Of a DNA stretch of 64,000 nucleotides, positions 18,819-28,012 are shown piece after piece. Source of the stretch: Paenibacillus sp. FSL R10-2782 (GTDB lineage: Bacteria > Bacillota > Bacilli > Paenibacillales > Paenibacillaceae); NCBI RefSeq assembly GCF_038592985.1, contig NZ_CP151951.1, positions 2,161,001 to 2,225,000 of the forward strand, in the 5' to 3' direction. Numbering within the stretch: position 1 is the first letter of the stretch; each line of letters starts with the position of its first letter. Below the pieces are notes generated by a model. It saw only the letters and a program-made list of their open reading frames with translations. It searched no databases and had not been told where the DNA came from. The translations under genes were made by a program, and so were the position numbers.

Positions 18819-19280
18819 ATGGGAGAAGAAATTAAAGTTATCGTATTTAAACTTGGTGAAGAGGAATACGGTGTCGAAGTAGAAAAAGTCCAATCCATTG
18901 AGCGCATGGTGCCGATTACACGTGTTCCAAGAACATACGATTTTGTCAAAGGTGTATTCAATATGAGAGGCGTGGTCATTCCCGTTATTGATCTGCGTGG
19001 TCGCTTTGGATTGTCTGAGGCGGAATACACCGATCAAACCCGGATTATCATCGTTGCAGTGGGTGAGATGCAAGTCGGCTTTATCGTTGATTCGGCAAAC
19101 GATGTAATTGACCTGAATACCGACAACATTGAGACACCACCGGAAGTCGTTGGCGGAGTCAAGGCTAAATATTTGCGTGGAGTCGCTAAAATCGGTGAAG
19201 AGCGCTTGCTCATCATGCTGAATTTGTCTGAGGTGCTGAATCGGAGTGAAATGAACCAACTGGAAGGCTTAGAGGATTAA
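18819..19280 (+). CDS. cheW: Chemotaxis coupling protein CheW
   Basis: CheW bridges receptors and CheA. The 153-aa protein is a single CheW domain beginning VIVFKLGEEEYGVEVEKVQS, with the typical VPRTYDFVKGVFNMRG and GVAKIGEERLLIMLNLSEVL blocks. An AAGGAGGGT site precedes the ATG after a 62-nt gap following cheA. cheC follows after 3 nt. Confidence 0.97.
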   Translation: MGEEIKVIVFKLGEEEYGVEVEKVQSIERMVPITRVPRTYDFVKGVFNMRGVVIPVIDLRGRFGLSEAEYTDQTRIIIVAVGEMQVGFIVDSANDVIDLNTDNIETPPEVVGGVKAKYLRGVAKIGEERLLIMLNLSEVLNRSEMNQLEGLED

Positions 19281-19283
19281 TTT

Positions 19284-19910
19284 ATGGAAAATCTTGAAAA
19301 TCTCGAAGATTTCAAGTTGGATGTTTTGAAGGAAGTCGGTAACATTGGTTCGGGGAACGCTGCTACAGCGCTCTCCCGACTTCTGAATAAACCGGTTGAT
19401 ATGGGCGTACCTAAAGTACAGATGCTGCCTTTTGAGGAAATTGCCGAAAAGGTTGGTGGGAATGAGCAGCTTGTCGTTGCTATATTTTTCAGAGTCGAGG
19501 GCGAAGCTCCAGGTAATCTCTTTTTCATATTGCAACCCCATGCGGCAAAAAGTCTGCTTTCCCGGCTTGCGAATATTCCCTCGGATGATGAGGACAGCTT
19601 TAACGAAATGGAGCATTCGGCTCTGTCTGAAATCGGTAATATTTTAGCGGGTTCATACTTGTCCTCGTTGGCCGATTTCACCCGGTTGTCCATGTATCCG
19701 ACGGTTCCCGCACTAGCTTTGGATATGGCCGGGGCCATTCTCAGCTACGGATTGTTGCAGTTTGGTCAGATGGGGGATGCAGCCCTGTTGATTGACACAA
19801 CGTTTCTGGAGGGGCAGAATCAGATTGAGGGTCAATTTTTCCTGATTCCGGATCCAGAATCGTTTGGTAAAATATTCAGGTCGTTAGGAGTCCCGATGAA
19901 CGATGATTGA
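19284..19910 (+). CDS. cheC: CheY-P phosphatase CheC
   Basis: CheC removes phosphate from CheY and, bound to CheD, controls receptor deamidation. The 208-aa protein shows both family phosphatase helices: DVLKEVGNIGSGNAATALSR (about residues 13-32) and MEHSALSEIGNILAGSYLSS (about 112-131), each with the E..N pair. It overlaps cheD by 8 nt, which fits the known CheC-CheD complex. Confidence 0.96.
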   Translation: MENLENLEDFKLDVLKEVGNIGSGNAATALSRLLNKPVDMGVPKVQMLPFEEIAEKVGGNEQLVVAIFFRVEGEAPGNLFFILQPHAAKSLLSRLANIPSDDEDSFNEMEHSALSEIGNILAGSYLSSLADFTRLSMYPTVPALALDMAGAILSYGLLQFGQMGDAALLIDTTFLEGQNQIEGQFFLIPDPESFGKIFRSLGVPMNDD

Positions 19911-20400
19911 GGATAAAAGCATCATCAAAGTGGGCATGGCAGACTTGAACGTAACCAGCAATCCAAACTCCATTCGTACGACAGGACTTGGTTCCTGCGT
20001 CGGATTGACCCTCTACGATCCTCATTTAAAGCTGGCTGGTATGGCACATGTAATGCTACCATCCTCAGACATTGCGCGTGAAGGGCAGCTTAACATCGCC
20101 AAATATGCCGATACCGCGTTGCCGGAGCTATTTGAGAGGATGCTGAAATTGGGAGCCGAACGCCGCAGACTGGTCGCCAAAATGGCAGGAGGAGCGCAAA
20201 TGTTTGCCTTTGCCGGCAGTGGGGACACCATGCGAATTGGTCCGCGCAATGTGGAGTCATGCAAGGAAATGCTCGTAGATCTCGGTATTCCTCTGCTTGC
20301 GGAGGATACAGGTGGTAGTTATGGCCGAACGATTGAGCTGGACTGTGAAACTGGCGTTTTGAATATTCGAAGCGTACAAAAAGGTGTAAAGGAATTATAA
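19903..20400 (+). CDS. cheD: Chemoreceptor glutamine deamidase CheD
   Basis: CheD converts receptor Gln to Glu and is regulated by CheC. The 165-aa protein contains the catalytic Cys in TGLGSCVGLTLYD, the catalytic His in LAGMAHVMLP, and the family end FDCETGVLNIRS-like (here LDCETGVLNIRS). It overlaps cheC and lies directly before an unnamed membrane protein gene. Confidence 0.96.
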   Translation: MIEDKSIIKVGMADLNVTSNPNSIRTTGLGSCVGLTLYDPHLKLAGMAHVMLPSSDIAREGQLNIAKYADTALPELFERMLKLGAERRRLVAKMAGGAQMFAFAGSGDTMRIGPRNVESCKEMLVDLGIPLLAEDTGGSYGRTIELDCETGVLNIRSVQKGVKEL

Positions 20401-20402
20401 TC

Positions 20403-20825
20403 ATGTTATTTGGCAGCTTACGCATTAATCTTTGGTCTGGAGTAGTCGGATTTATTCTGACTTTTGTGTTGTCCACTGGCAGCAATCTGCTGACCACGAG
20501 CTTAATTCGTGGCTTGGTCGCTTTCGTTTTTTGGTTCCTGCTTGCATTTGTGCTGCGCTGGACACTGGGTGTCGTAGCGCGGCCAGATCTGGGTAATGCC
20601 CAAAGCCGGGCAAGCTCTCAGGTGGATGGCGTAGGGGGGAATCTGGACCTGACGACACCAGACGAAGATGAAAACCTGAATGAATTGTTGAAGCCGAAAC
20701 CAGAGCAGACGGATGGGAAAAACATCGGTTTTGCGCCCTTAAACCCGCCTAAGCTGGTTTCAAACAAGGACCCTGAAGAATTGGCCAAGGCCGTTCGTCA
20801 CCTGACAGACAAACAAGGAGGGTGA
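20403..20825 (+). CDS. Unnamed two-helix membrane protein between cheD and sigD
   Basis: I do not recognise a named family. The 140-aa product has two hydrophobic helices (about residues 9-30 and 35-58) separated by a short Ser/Thr/Arg turn, then a polar, acidic, Pro-rich cytoplasmic-type tail that ends LAKAVRHLTDKQGG. It starts 2 nt after cheD and stops 5 nt before sigD, so it is certainly part of the same transcript. B. subtilis has no gene here. A link to flagellar gene control or assembly is only inferred from position. Confidence 0.85.
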   Translation: MLFGSLRINLWSGVVGFILTFVLSTGSNLLTTSLIRGLVAFVFWFLLAFVLRWTLGVVARPDLGNAQSRASSQVDGVGGNLDLTTPDEDENLNELLKPKPEQTDGKNIGFAPLNPPKLVSNKDPEELAKAVRHLTDKQGG

Positions 20826-20830
20826 AGCCG

Positions 20831-21619
20831 ATGAACGAGCGAAAAGCCGCTCATTTAAACCATTCCGAACTGTGGGAGCAATGGAAAGAACACGGTGACA
20901 AGGAAGCGAAAAAGCAGCTAATTGAAAAGTACCTCCATATTGTGGAGTATGTGTCGGGACGCCTTGCAGTAGGTTTGCCTAAAAATGTATCTAAGGATGA
21001 CCTGGCCAGTAACGGTGTCATGGGCTTGATTGATGCTCTTGAAAAGTTTGACTATGAACGTGGTTTGCAGTTTGAGACTTATGCTTCCTGGCGCGTTCGA
21101 GGAGCGATTTTGGATGGTCTTCGCCAAGGAGACTGGGTTCCACGTTCGGTCAGGGAAAAAGCGAAAAAAATTGAGGATGCCTATCAGCATCTGGAGCAGA
21201 GATACTTACGCACGGTAAGTGACGAAGAGATGAGCCATTATTTGGACGTCTCTGAAAAAGAGTTTCAAACCATGATCCAGGAGGTCGCCGTTATGTCGAT
21301 CGTTTCACTGGAGGACCCGATCCGCGAAGAAGAGTCGGAGACACGACTTTCCCTTTTAGTCGATGAAAAAGCGAAAAATCCGGATCACAAGGTCAATGAA
21401 TTTACACTTCGTGATGCCCTTGCACAAGGCATTGACAAATTGACTGAAAAAGAACGTATCGTTGTTTCTTTATTGTATTACGAGGATTTGTCTCTCAGTG
21501 AAATTGCTGAGGTCATGTCCCTTTCCCCTTCGCGTATTTCACAACTACATTCCAAAGCCATATTGCGGCTGAGGGCAACACTGGACAAACAGCGGGATCT
21601 GCTAATGCGTAAAGATTAA
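20831..21619 (+). CDS. sigD: Flagellar sigma factor SigD (FliA family)
   Basis: SigD directs RNA polymerase to late flagellar, chemotaxis and autolysin promoters. The 262-aa protein has region 2 (LIEKYLHIVEYVSGRLAVGL, then GLIDALEKFDYERGLQFETYASWRVRGAI), region 3 and region 4 with the helix-turn-helix LSLSEIAEVMSLSPSRISQL. ATG 20831 follows the GGAGGGTGA at 20817-20825; the longer in-frame GTG 20822 would place this site inside the coding region. Confidence 0.96.
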   Translation: MNERKAAHLNHSELWEQWKEHGDKEAKKQLIEKYLHIVEYVSGRLAVGLPKNVSKDDLASNGVMGLIDALEKFDYERGLQFETYASWRVRGAILDGLRQGDWVPRSVREKAKKIEDAYQHLEQRYLRTVSDEEMSHYLDVSEKEFQTMIQEVAVMSIVSLEDPIREEESETRLSLLVDEKAKNPDHKVNEFTLRDALAQGIDKLTEKERIVVSLLYYEDLSLSEIAEVMSLSPSRISQLHSKAILRLRATLDKQRDLLMRKD

Positions 21620-21664
21620 ACGTACGGGAGGTTACAGTAACAGTTAGACGGAAGGAGCACCCCT

Positions 21665-23074
21665 GTGGAGAAGCACTATGCTTTGGACCAGTATTTAAAA
21701 GTGGTCGTCTCACCCGATAAACTTAGCGCTTATTTGGAGTTTGCTAAACGTGAAGAAGGCTTTTCCTGTTCTGTAGAAGAATTGGAGCGTTTCCTGAGCA
21801 GCCAAAAAATAAGTCATGGTTTGATTAATAATGAGATTTACTCGTTTGTGGCAAGATCGGAAGATTATTTCTTCACCAAATTGCTGATTGCTGAGGGAAC
21901 ACCGCCAGTTCATGGTAAGGACGGAAAAATTAATTTGGCTGAAGTTGTGACTGGTGAAGATGCACGTAAGCCGCTCGAAACCTTGGATGGACGAGTGGAC
22001 TATAAAGAATTGACCCGTTTAAAAAATGTAAAGCGTGGACAACTGATTGCCGAGCGGATTGATCCATTGCCGGGTGTACCTGGTATTGCCGTCACGGGAG
22101 AGGAAATTCCATATCTTCCAGGCAAAGAGGCACGTTTTAAAGTAGGGAAAAATGTAGTTGTTCATCCAGAAGGTGTTGCAATGTACGCAGCTATCGATGG
22201 ATTGGTGACTACGACTGAAAAGGGTAAGCTCAATGTGTTTCCCGTATATGAAGTGAACGGGGATGTGGATTATAGCGTCGGCAACATTGATTTTGTTGGA
22301 ACCGTCGTCATTCGTGGTAATGTCCTGACAGGTTTCCGTATTCGGGCGGCTGGAGACATTCGTGTTATCGGCGGTGTGGAAGGCGCTGAATTGGATGCGG
22401 AAGGCTCAGTCGACATTAGTGGTGGTATTATTGGATACCATAAGGGGTATGTGAAAGCTGCGCAAAATGTGAAATGCTCCTTTATACAGGATGGTAACGT
22501 GATTGCCGGGGGCGATATCCTTGTATCCCAAAGCATCATGCATTCCCAGATCAAAGCCAGTAAGAATGTACTTTGCGGAGGGGCTAAAGGACTCATCGTA
22601 GGTGGTAGTGTACAAGCTGGTGAAAAAGTGGTGGCGCGCACCATTGGTAATACGATGTCTACGGCCACTATAATCGAAGTAGGTGTATTACCGGAGCTTC
22701 GAGATGAATTGACTGAACTCCGAGCACGTTTGAAGCAACAAACAGACAGTCAGGATAAGACCAATAAGGCGCTCACCATACTGGATCAGCTTGCTGCTAC
22801 TGGACAGCTTGCCCCTGAAAGAATGGCGATGCGAATCAAGCTGACATCTACTAAAAAATCAAATGACAACGAGCTTCTGGAAACTAAATCAAGAATGCTG
22901 GAGATCGAACGAACTTTGGAAGATACAACCCGCGCGCGGGTAGAAGTCAAAAACGTTATTTACGGCGGCTCTAAAATAGTTATCGGCAGATATACAAAAT
23001 TTATTAAAGATTCGGTGGAAAGAATGGCGTTTTATTATCATGAGGGTGATATCAGTATGTCCTCCTCCGTGTAA
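21665..23074 (+). CDS. FapA family (DUF342) protein
   Basis: A 469-aa protein of the FapA/DUF342 family: N-terminal part with an EEGFSCSVEELERFL segment, then a repeated beta-helix-like region with many Gly/Val/Ile triplets (GNVLTGFRIRAAGDIRVIGG, GSVDISGGIIGYHKGYV, GGDILVSQS) and a C-terminal coiled coil (about 335-430). Family members in Vibrio take part in flagellar assembly and polar positioning, but the Gram-positive role is unknown. It starts at GTG 21665 after AAGGAG, 45 nt after sigD, so a flagellar or surface role is an inference from the operon. Confidence 0.85.
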   Translation: MEKHYALDQYLKVVVSPDKLSAYLEFAKREEGFSCSVEELERFLSSQKISHGLINNEIYSFVARSEDYFFTKLLIAEGTPPVHGKDGKINLAEVVTGEDARKPLETLDGRVDYKELTRLKNVKRGQLIAERIDPLPGVPGIAVTGEEIPYLPGKEARFKVGKNVVVHPEGVAMYAAIDGLVTTTEKGKLNVFPVYEVNGDVDYSVGNIDFVGTVVIRGNVLTGFRIRAAGDIRVIGGVEGAELDAEGSVDISGGIIGYHKGYVKAAQNVKCSFIQDGNVIAGGDILVSQSIMHSQIKASKNVLCGGAKGLIVGGSVQAGEKVVARTIGNTMSTATIIEVGVLPELRDELTELRARLKQQTDSQDKTNKALTILDQLAATGQLAPERMAMRIKLTSTKKSNDNELLETKSRMLEIERTLEDTTRARVEVKNVIYGGSKIVIGRYTKFIKDSVERMAFYYHEGDISMSSSV

Positions 23075-23150
23075 TCTGGCACAGGGATAACGAGTTTCCT
23101 TATTCCTCGGAAAACAGATACGGATGCCCAATCGGAAAGGGTGTGGTCCA

Positions 23151-23471
23151 ATGAGCTTGAAAGCTGTTGAATTACAAGTCGCCGTACCTCGTACCAGTGA
23201 AGCGGGTAAGTATCAAAGTGAATACCAGCAACGTCCGATGAATGAGCAAGCGTTGTTAGGGCAAAAGACCGAGCAGGAGACGGAGAAGATTCGCCAGCGA
23301 AGCAGTGCGGTGGATGAATCTGCCGAAACATTCGTCGGTGAGAGGGAAAATGGAGGGCAGGGTAGTAATACTTCCGGCCAGAGCCGATCTCGATCCGGTG
23401 AGAATGAACTGCCAAAGGAGCATCCTGCAGAGCATCCATACAAGGGACATCATATAGATTTTTCGCTCTGA
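23151..23471 (+). CDS. Small hydrophilic hypothetical protein
   Basis: Unrecognised, 106 aa. The chain is almost entirely polar and rich in Glu, Gln, Ser and Arg, probably disordered in the middle, with a conserved-looking N-terminus (MSLKAVELQVAVPRTSEAGK) and a C-terminal His-rich motif (HPAEHPYKGHHIDFSL). AAAGGGTG at 23136-23143 fits ATG 23151; an upstream in-frame ATG (23124) has no site. It lies between the FapA-like gene and the SwrB-position gene. Confidence 0.7.
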   Translation: MSLKAVELQVAVPRTSEAGKYQSEYQQRPMNEQALLGQKTEQETEKIRQRSSAVDESAETFVGERENGGQGSNTSGQSRSRSGENELPKEHPAEHPYKGHHIDFSL

Positions 23472-23512
23472 TCCGACAGGTCGAGTAGCGTTATAAAAGG
23501 AGACGATGGGCA

Positions 23513-24139
23513 GTGGATCAACCATGGATATATATTGTTCTGCTGGGCGCCGTAGCTGTTGTCTACGCCTGGCTGCTGCCGAAGCGGCAGGCAGGCAGGG
23601 GAACAGAAGAGGCCGTCGTCCAAAAGGTTGAGGCCACCTTGGAGCAATATATGGCCGATATTGAAAACGGCAATGATGAGCTGATTGAGCTAGTATCCGG
23701 CATAAAGCAGGAATATGCAGTTAAACAGGCCTCATTGCAGGAGCAAGTGGCTGAGCTTCGGAAGCGAATTGTGGAGCTAGAACGCCAAGCTGCGATTGCT
23801 TCAATTTCTACACAGACAGTGCCTGGATCTGAGGTACAACTACATACAGGTACTCCGCATCAGGCGGTGGCAGCTTATGGTCAGTTCCGCAATGCGCAGA
23901 CTGTTATTCCCATACAGGCAGAACAGTCTGACGCTTCTATTGTAGCTGTGGAAGACCAGACCCCGTTGCAAGAGGCTGAGACTGAAGCTCAGCAGGAATC
24001 TATCCGTGAGCGTTATCAGGAACTGTTCGAGCTGTATGAGCAGGGCAAATCGGTGGATTACATTGCTAAGCAATCAGGCATCCAACGGGGCGAGGTACAG
24101 CTCATATTACAATTGGCGGAAAGGGAGGACCTGACGTGA
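23513..24139 (+). CDS. SwrB-position membrane protein (DUF6115-like)
   Basis: A 208-aa protein with an N-terminal membrane helix (about residues 4-22), a coiled coil (about 30-90), a variable linker and a C-terminal helix-turn-helix-like segment (ERYQELFELYEQGKSVDYIAKQ...RGEVQLILQLAE). The layout and the place after sigD match B. subtilis SwrB (YlxL), which promotes flagellar basal body maturation, but direct sequence similarity is limited to the layout and C-terminal segment. Start GTG 23513 follows AGGAGA. It overlaps the next gene by 4 nt. Confidence 0.75.
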   Translation: MDQPWIYIVLLGAVAVVYAWLLPKRQAGRGTEEAVVQKVEATLEQYMADIENGNDELIELVSGIKQEYAVKQASLQEQVAELRKRIVELERQAAIASISTQTVPGSEVQLHTGTPHQAVAAYGQFRNAQTVIPIQAEQSDASIVAVEDQTPLQEAETEAQQESIRERYQELFELYEQGKSVDYIAKQSGIQRGEVQLILQLAEREDLT

Positions 24140-24783
24140 TCAAAAATCGTTCATTCATGCTAGGCATGGGCACCGGACTTATTACAGGCGCACTACTGCT
24201 GCAATTGGCGATGATCGGTCAGGGTCAATCGCAGCCGTCTTCAGCGGAACCAAAAAACATGACACGTGAGCAATTGGAGGAGGCGGCAGCCAGACTGAAT
24301 CTTCAAATAAGTGAGAGTTCTGATCCGAAGATGACAGAAGAGGAATGGCGTAACAAGGTGATCAAGGAAGGCAATAAAACACCGGTTGCCCCCAAAAAGG
24401 CAGAAGCGGCGCAAATTCCGTCGACACCAAAGACTCCTGCCAGCAAAACGCCTTCGGCTACTTCTAAGCCTTCAGCAAGCACATCTTCACTCCAAAGTCC
24501 AGATAAGCCACAAACTAAAGGTTCGAGTGCTACGACTACTCCAGATACCCCCAAACAGCCATCCACTCCGCAAGTGCAATATCGCATTGCATCCGGAAGC
24601 AATCTGAAGAGTGTGGCATCTGGTTTGCAGAAGGCAGGCATCGTATCGGATGCCAGTGCGTTTGAGGCTGAGGCTAAGGCTCAAAAAATCAATACCAAAA
24701 TCCGTACCGGTACCTACGAGTTTGCCAAGGGTGAGGATTTTGGTTCTATCATTACTAAAATTACAAAGAAGCCGTCCAACTGA
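24136..24783 (+). CDS. Membrane-anchored protein with MltG/YceG-like domain
   Basis: A 215-aa protein with an N-terminal hydrophobic anchor (about residues 8-27), a long Pro/Ser/Thr/Lys-rich wall-type spacer and a C-terminal domain (VQYRIASGSNLKSVASGLQK through YEFAKGEDFGSIITKITKK) that resembles the LysM-like N-terminal domain of the endolytic transglycosylase MltG. The catalytic transglycosylase part of MltG is absent, so it is probably a peptidoglycan-associated or regulatory protein rather than an enzyme. Start GTG 24136 overlaps the previous stop; it closes the flagellar transcript. Confidence 0.7.
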   Translation: MIKNRSFMLGMGTGLITGALLLQLAMIGQGQSQPSSAEPKNMTREQLEEAAARLNLQISESSDPKMTEEEWRNKVIKEGNKTPVAPKKAEAAQIPSTPKTPASKTPSATSKPSASTSSLQSPDKPQTKGSSATTTPDTPKQPSTPQVQYRIASGSNLKSVASGLQKAGIVSDASAFEAEAKAQKINTKIRTGTYEFAKGEDFGSIITKITKKPSN

Positions 24784-24886
24784 CCGTGATCTGGAAAGTG
24801 GGCGGCATTATTTTTCGCTTAAAAGCTCGACAGGAGGGAATAACCAGTCCCCTTTCGCGCTTATCCTCCTATTGTCGAAAAGTTAG

Positions 24887-24915
24887 TTGCAACGCTGCGG
24901 GTGTTATGGTATATT
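24887..24915 (+). promoter_or_regulatory. Sigma-A promoter of rpsB
   Basis: TTGCAA (24887-24892), 17-nt spacer, TATATT (24910-24915), with TG at 24907-24908 and one base before the -10 (extended -10). This is the first good promoter after the flagellar operon and would start the rpsB leader near 24922. Confidence 0.75.
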
Positions 24916-24921
24916 AATTGA

Positions 24922-25041
24922 CGGTGTTAAAAACGCACGTCGATTAATTTTGTAAAGGGTGCTTTCCAAATGGAAAGTCTTTGCGAGAAATGATTTCGGC
25001 GGAGGACACACAAAAAAACCAAACTTAGGAGGTGTGTGAAG
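24922..25041 (+). promoter_or_regulatory. Structured rpsB (S2) mRNA leader
   Basis: The untranslated leader between the promoter and rpsB can form a hairpin of about 24915-24950 (AATTGACG arm against CGTCGATT), a second at 24962-24977 (CTTTCC/GGAAAG), and a pairing of ACACAC 25006-25011 with GTGTGT 25032-25037 that encloses the AGGAGG ribosome binding site. A leader of this kind fits autogenous control by S2, which is known in other bacteria, but the structure is only read by eye. Confidence 0.45.
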
Positions 25042-25740
25042 ATGGCAGTAATCTCCATGAAACAGCTTTTGGAAGCTGGGGTTCACTTTGGTCACCAAAC
25101 ACGTCGCTGGAACCCGAAAATGGATCGTTATATCTTCACTGAAAGAAACGGTATTTACATCATTGACTTGCAAAAGACAGTGAAAAAGGTTGAGGAAGCT
25201 TACAACTTCGTAAAAAGCATTGCAGCTGAGAATGGTACAATTCTGTTCGTAGGCACGAAGAAACAAGCACAAGATTCCGTTAAAGAAGAGGCAGCACGCG
25301 CTGGTCAATTCTATATCAACCAACGTTGGTTGGGCGGTACGCTGACTAACTTCCAAACTATTCAAAAACGTATTGATCGTTTGAAACAACTGGAAGCTTG
25401 GGAAGAAGATGGTACATTCGCTGTACTTCCTAAAAAAGAAGTTATCATTCTCCGTAAAGAGAAAGATCGTCTTGAAAAATTCTTGGGCGGAATCAAAAAC
25501 ATGAAGGGCCTTCCAAGCGCTCTGTTCATCATTGATCCACGCAAAGAACGCATTGCGGTTGCTGAAGCTCGCAAATTGGGCATTCCAATCGTGGGTATCG
25601 TTGATACAAACTGCGATCCAGACGAAATTGACTATGTTATCCCAGGTAATGACGACGCGATCCGCGCTGTTAAATTGCTGACAGGTAAAATGGCTGATGC
25701 AGTTATGGAAGCAAACCAAGGCGAAGAAACTACAGCATAA
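25042..25740 (+). CDS. rpsB: 30S ribosomal protein S2
   Basis: S2 of the small subunit, 232 aa. The N-terminus [20 protein letters not shown] and [15 protein letters not shown] block (here [20 protein letters not shown]) are family signatures. ATG 25042 follows TAGGAGGTG; the in-frame GTG 25036 lies inside the RBS region. It begins the rpsB-tsf-pyrH-frr cluster as in most bacteria. Confidence 0.98.
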   Translation: MAVISMKQLLEAGVHFGHQTRRWNPKMDRYIFTERNGIYIIDLQKTVKKVEEAYNFVKSIAAENGTILFVGTKKQAQDSVKEEAARAGQFYINQRWLGGTLTNFQTIQKRIDRLKQLEAWEEDGTFAVLPKKEVIILRKEKDRLEKFLGGIKNMKGLPSALFIIDPRKERIAVAEARKLGIPIVGIVDTNCDPDEIDYVIPGNDDAIRAVKLLTGKMADAVMEANQGEETTA

Positions 25741-25775
25741 TATTTCCTTACGGAAATACCTATATGAATTAAATG

Positions 25776-25821
25776 AAAAGGGTGGTTGGCAGGTGTATAA
25801 CCTCTCACTACCCTTTTTTTT
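25776..25821 (+). terminator. Terminator/attenuator between rpsB and tsf
   Basis: AAAAGGGTGGT pairs with ACTACCCTTTT (one G-U) and ends in eight T. Since tsf has no clear own promoter in the remaining 50 nt, this is probably a partial terminator that lowers tsf relative to rpsB. Confidence 0.75.
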
Positions 25822-25873
25822 AAGGAATAAAGCTTGTGTACACCACTGAAAATCAAATTTGGAGGGAATTAAT

Positions 25874-26524
25874 ATGGCAGTTAATGCTAGCGCAGTAAAA
25901 GAGCTTCGTGAAAAAACAGGCGCAGGAATGCTGGATTGTAAAAAAGCGCTTGAAGAAGCAAACGGTGATTTGACAAAAGCAATTGAAGTTCTGCGTGAAA
26001 AAGGACTTGCAGCTGCAGCGAACAAAGCAGGCCGTATCGCTACTGAAGGCGTTGTTGAATCCTACATCCATGCTGGCGGCCGTATCGGCGTACTGGTAGA
26101 AGTAAACTGCGAAACAGACTTCGTAGCTAAAACAGACCAGTTCAGAGATTTTGTGCGTGACATCGCTATGCATATCGCTGCATCAAACCCTCGTTATGTT
26201 CGTCGCGAAGAAGTGCCACAGGAAGAGATCGAAAAAGAAAAAGAAATCCTGAAAGCACAAGCTTTGAACGAAGGCAAACCAGAAAAAATCGTTGAGAAAA
26301 TGGTTGAAGGCCGCATCGGTAAATTCTATGAAGAGTTCTGCCTGTTAGAGCAATCTTTCATTAAAGATCCGGACAAAACAATCTCCACACTCATCAACGA
26401 AAAAATCAGCACCATTGGTGAAAACATTTCTCTGCGTCGTTTTGTTCGTTTTGAACTGGGCGAAGGTTTGGAGAAAAAAGAAGACAACTTCTACGAAGAA
26501 GTTATGTCTCAAGTGAAGCAATAA
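25874..26524 (+). CDS. tsf: Elongation factor Ts
   Basis: EF-Ts, the guanine nucleotide exchange factor for EF-Tu, 216 aa. Signatures: [20 protein letters not shown] at the N-terminal UBA-like domain and [16 protein letters not shown] in the core. ATG 25874 lies 7 nt after GGAGGG; the in-frame TTG 25859 spans that site and is rejected. Shorter than E. coli EF-Ts, as usual in Bacillota that lack the extra coiled-coil part. Confidence 0.98.
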   Translation: MAVNASAVKELREKTGAGMLDCKKALEEANGDLTKAIEVLREKGLAAAANKAGRIATEGVVESYIHAGGRIGVLVEVNCETDFVAKTDQFRDFVRDIAMHIAASNPRYVRREEVPQEEIEKEKEILKAQALNEGKPEKIVEKMVEGRIGKFYEEFCLLEQSFIKDPDKTISTLINEKISTIGENISLRRFVRFELGEGLEKKEDNFYEEVMSQVKQ

Positions 26525-26566
26525 TTACCAACGAACGGTAATTGCATACAGAAAGAGCAAAGAAAT

Positions 26567-26591
26567 GGAACACATCAGTGTTCCTTTTCTT
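26567..26591 (+). terminator. Terminator after tsf
   Basis: GGAACAC (26567-26573) pairs with GTGTTCC (26578-26584) around a 4-nt loop, followed by TTTTCTT. It separates rpsB-tsf from pyrH. A TTGCAA at 26590 could belong to a pyrH promoter, but no well-spaced -10 is clear. Confidence 0.7.
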
Positions 26592-26625
26592 GCAACAGGA
26601 CATCTATCCTGTACATACAATATAG

Positions 26626-27374
<749 letters not shown>

Positions 27375-27375
<1 letters not shown>

Positions 27376-27929
27376 TGCCACAATCTGTTAAAAAGAGCGC
27401 TGAAGAGCGCATGCATAAAGCCATTCAGTCGTTGCAGCGGGATCTTGCATCTTTACGCGCTGGTCGAGCGACTCCAGCTCTACTGGATCGCGTTCAGGTT
27501 GAGTATTACGGTGCAATGACTCCGGTCAATCAGTTAGCTAATGTAAATACACCGGACAGCCGGACTCTGATGATTCAGCCTTGGGATAAATCCTCCCTAG
27601 CCGACATTGAGCGTGCTATCCAAAAATCCGATCTGGGTTTGACTCCTTCCAATGACGGAAATACTATTCGTCTCAGTATTCCTGCATTGACAGAAGAACG
27701 CAGAACGGATCTGGTGAAGCTGACGAAAAAAAACGGCGAAGAAGCGAAGGTTGCCATTCGTAACATTCGTCGCGATGCGAACGATGATATTAAAAAAATG
27801 GAGAAAACTGATATTTCCGAGGATGAATCCCGCAAGTATCAGGAAGAAATCCAGAAAACAACCGATAAATTTATTGCCGAAGTGGATAAAATTTTGGCTG
27901 CAAAAGAAAAAGAAATTATGGAAGTATAA
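27375..27929 (+). CDS. frr: Ribosome recycling factor
   Basis: RRF, which splits post-termination ribosomes with EF-G; 184 aa, normal length. Signatures: [23 protein letters not shown] and the C-terminal helix with [15 protein letters not shown]. Translationally coupled to pyrH. Confidence 0.98.
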
Positions 27930-27971
27930 GAGACTGGTAGCCCCTCCCTTACGGTGGGGTTTGTCTCTTTT
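27928..27971 (+). terminator. Hairpin/terminator between frr and uppS
   Basis: AAGAGAC (27928-27934) pairs with GTCTCTT (27963-27969) and an inner CCCC pairs with GGGG, then T residues follow. No obvious promoter lies between it and uppS, so it may be a partial terminator or an mRNA stability element. Confidence 0.5.
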
Positions 27972-28012
27972 AAGCCTGAGGCACATTTTCAGAGAATGCT
28001 GGAGGAACTGGA

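Noticed and set aside
24904..26025. Long minus-strand open frame opposite rpsB and tsf
   Set aside because: It is a shadow of highly biased ribosomal-type genes and spans two genes and a terminator; composition (Phe/Cys/His rich) is not protein-like.
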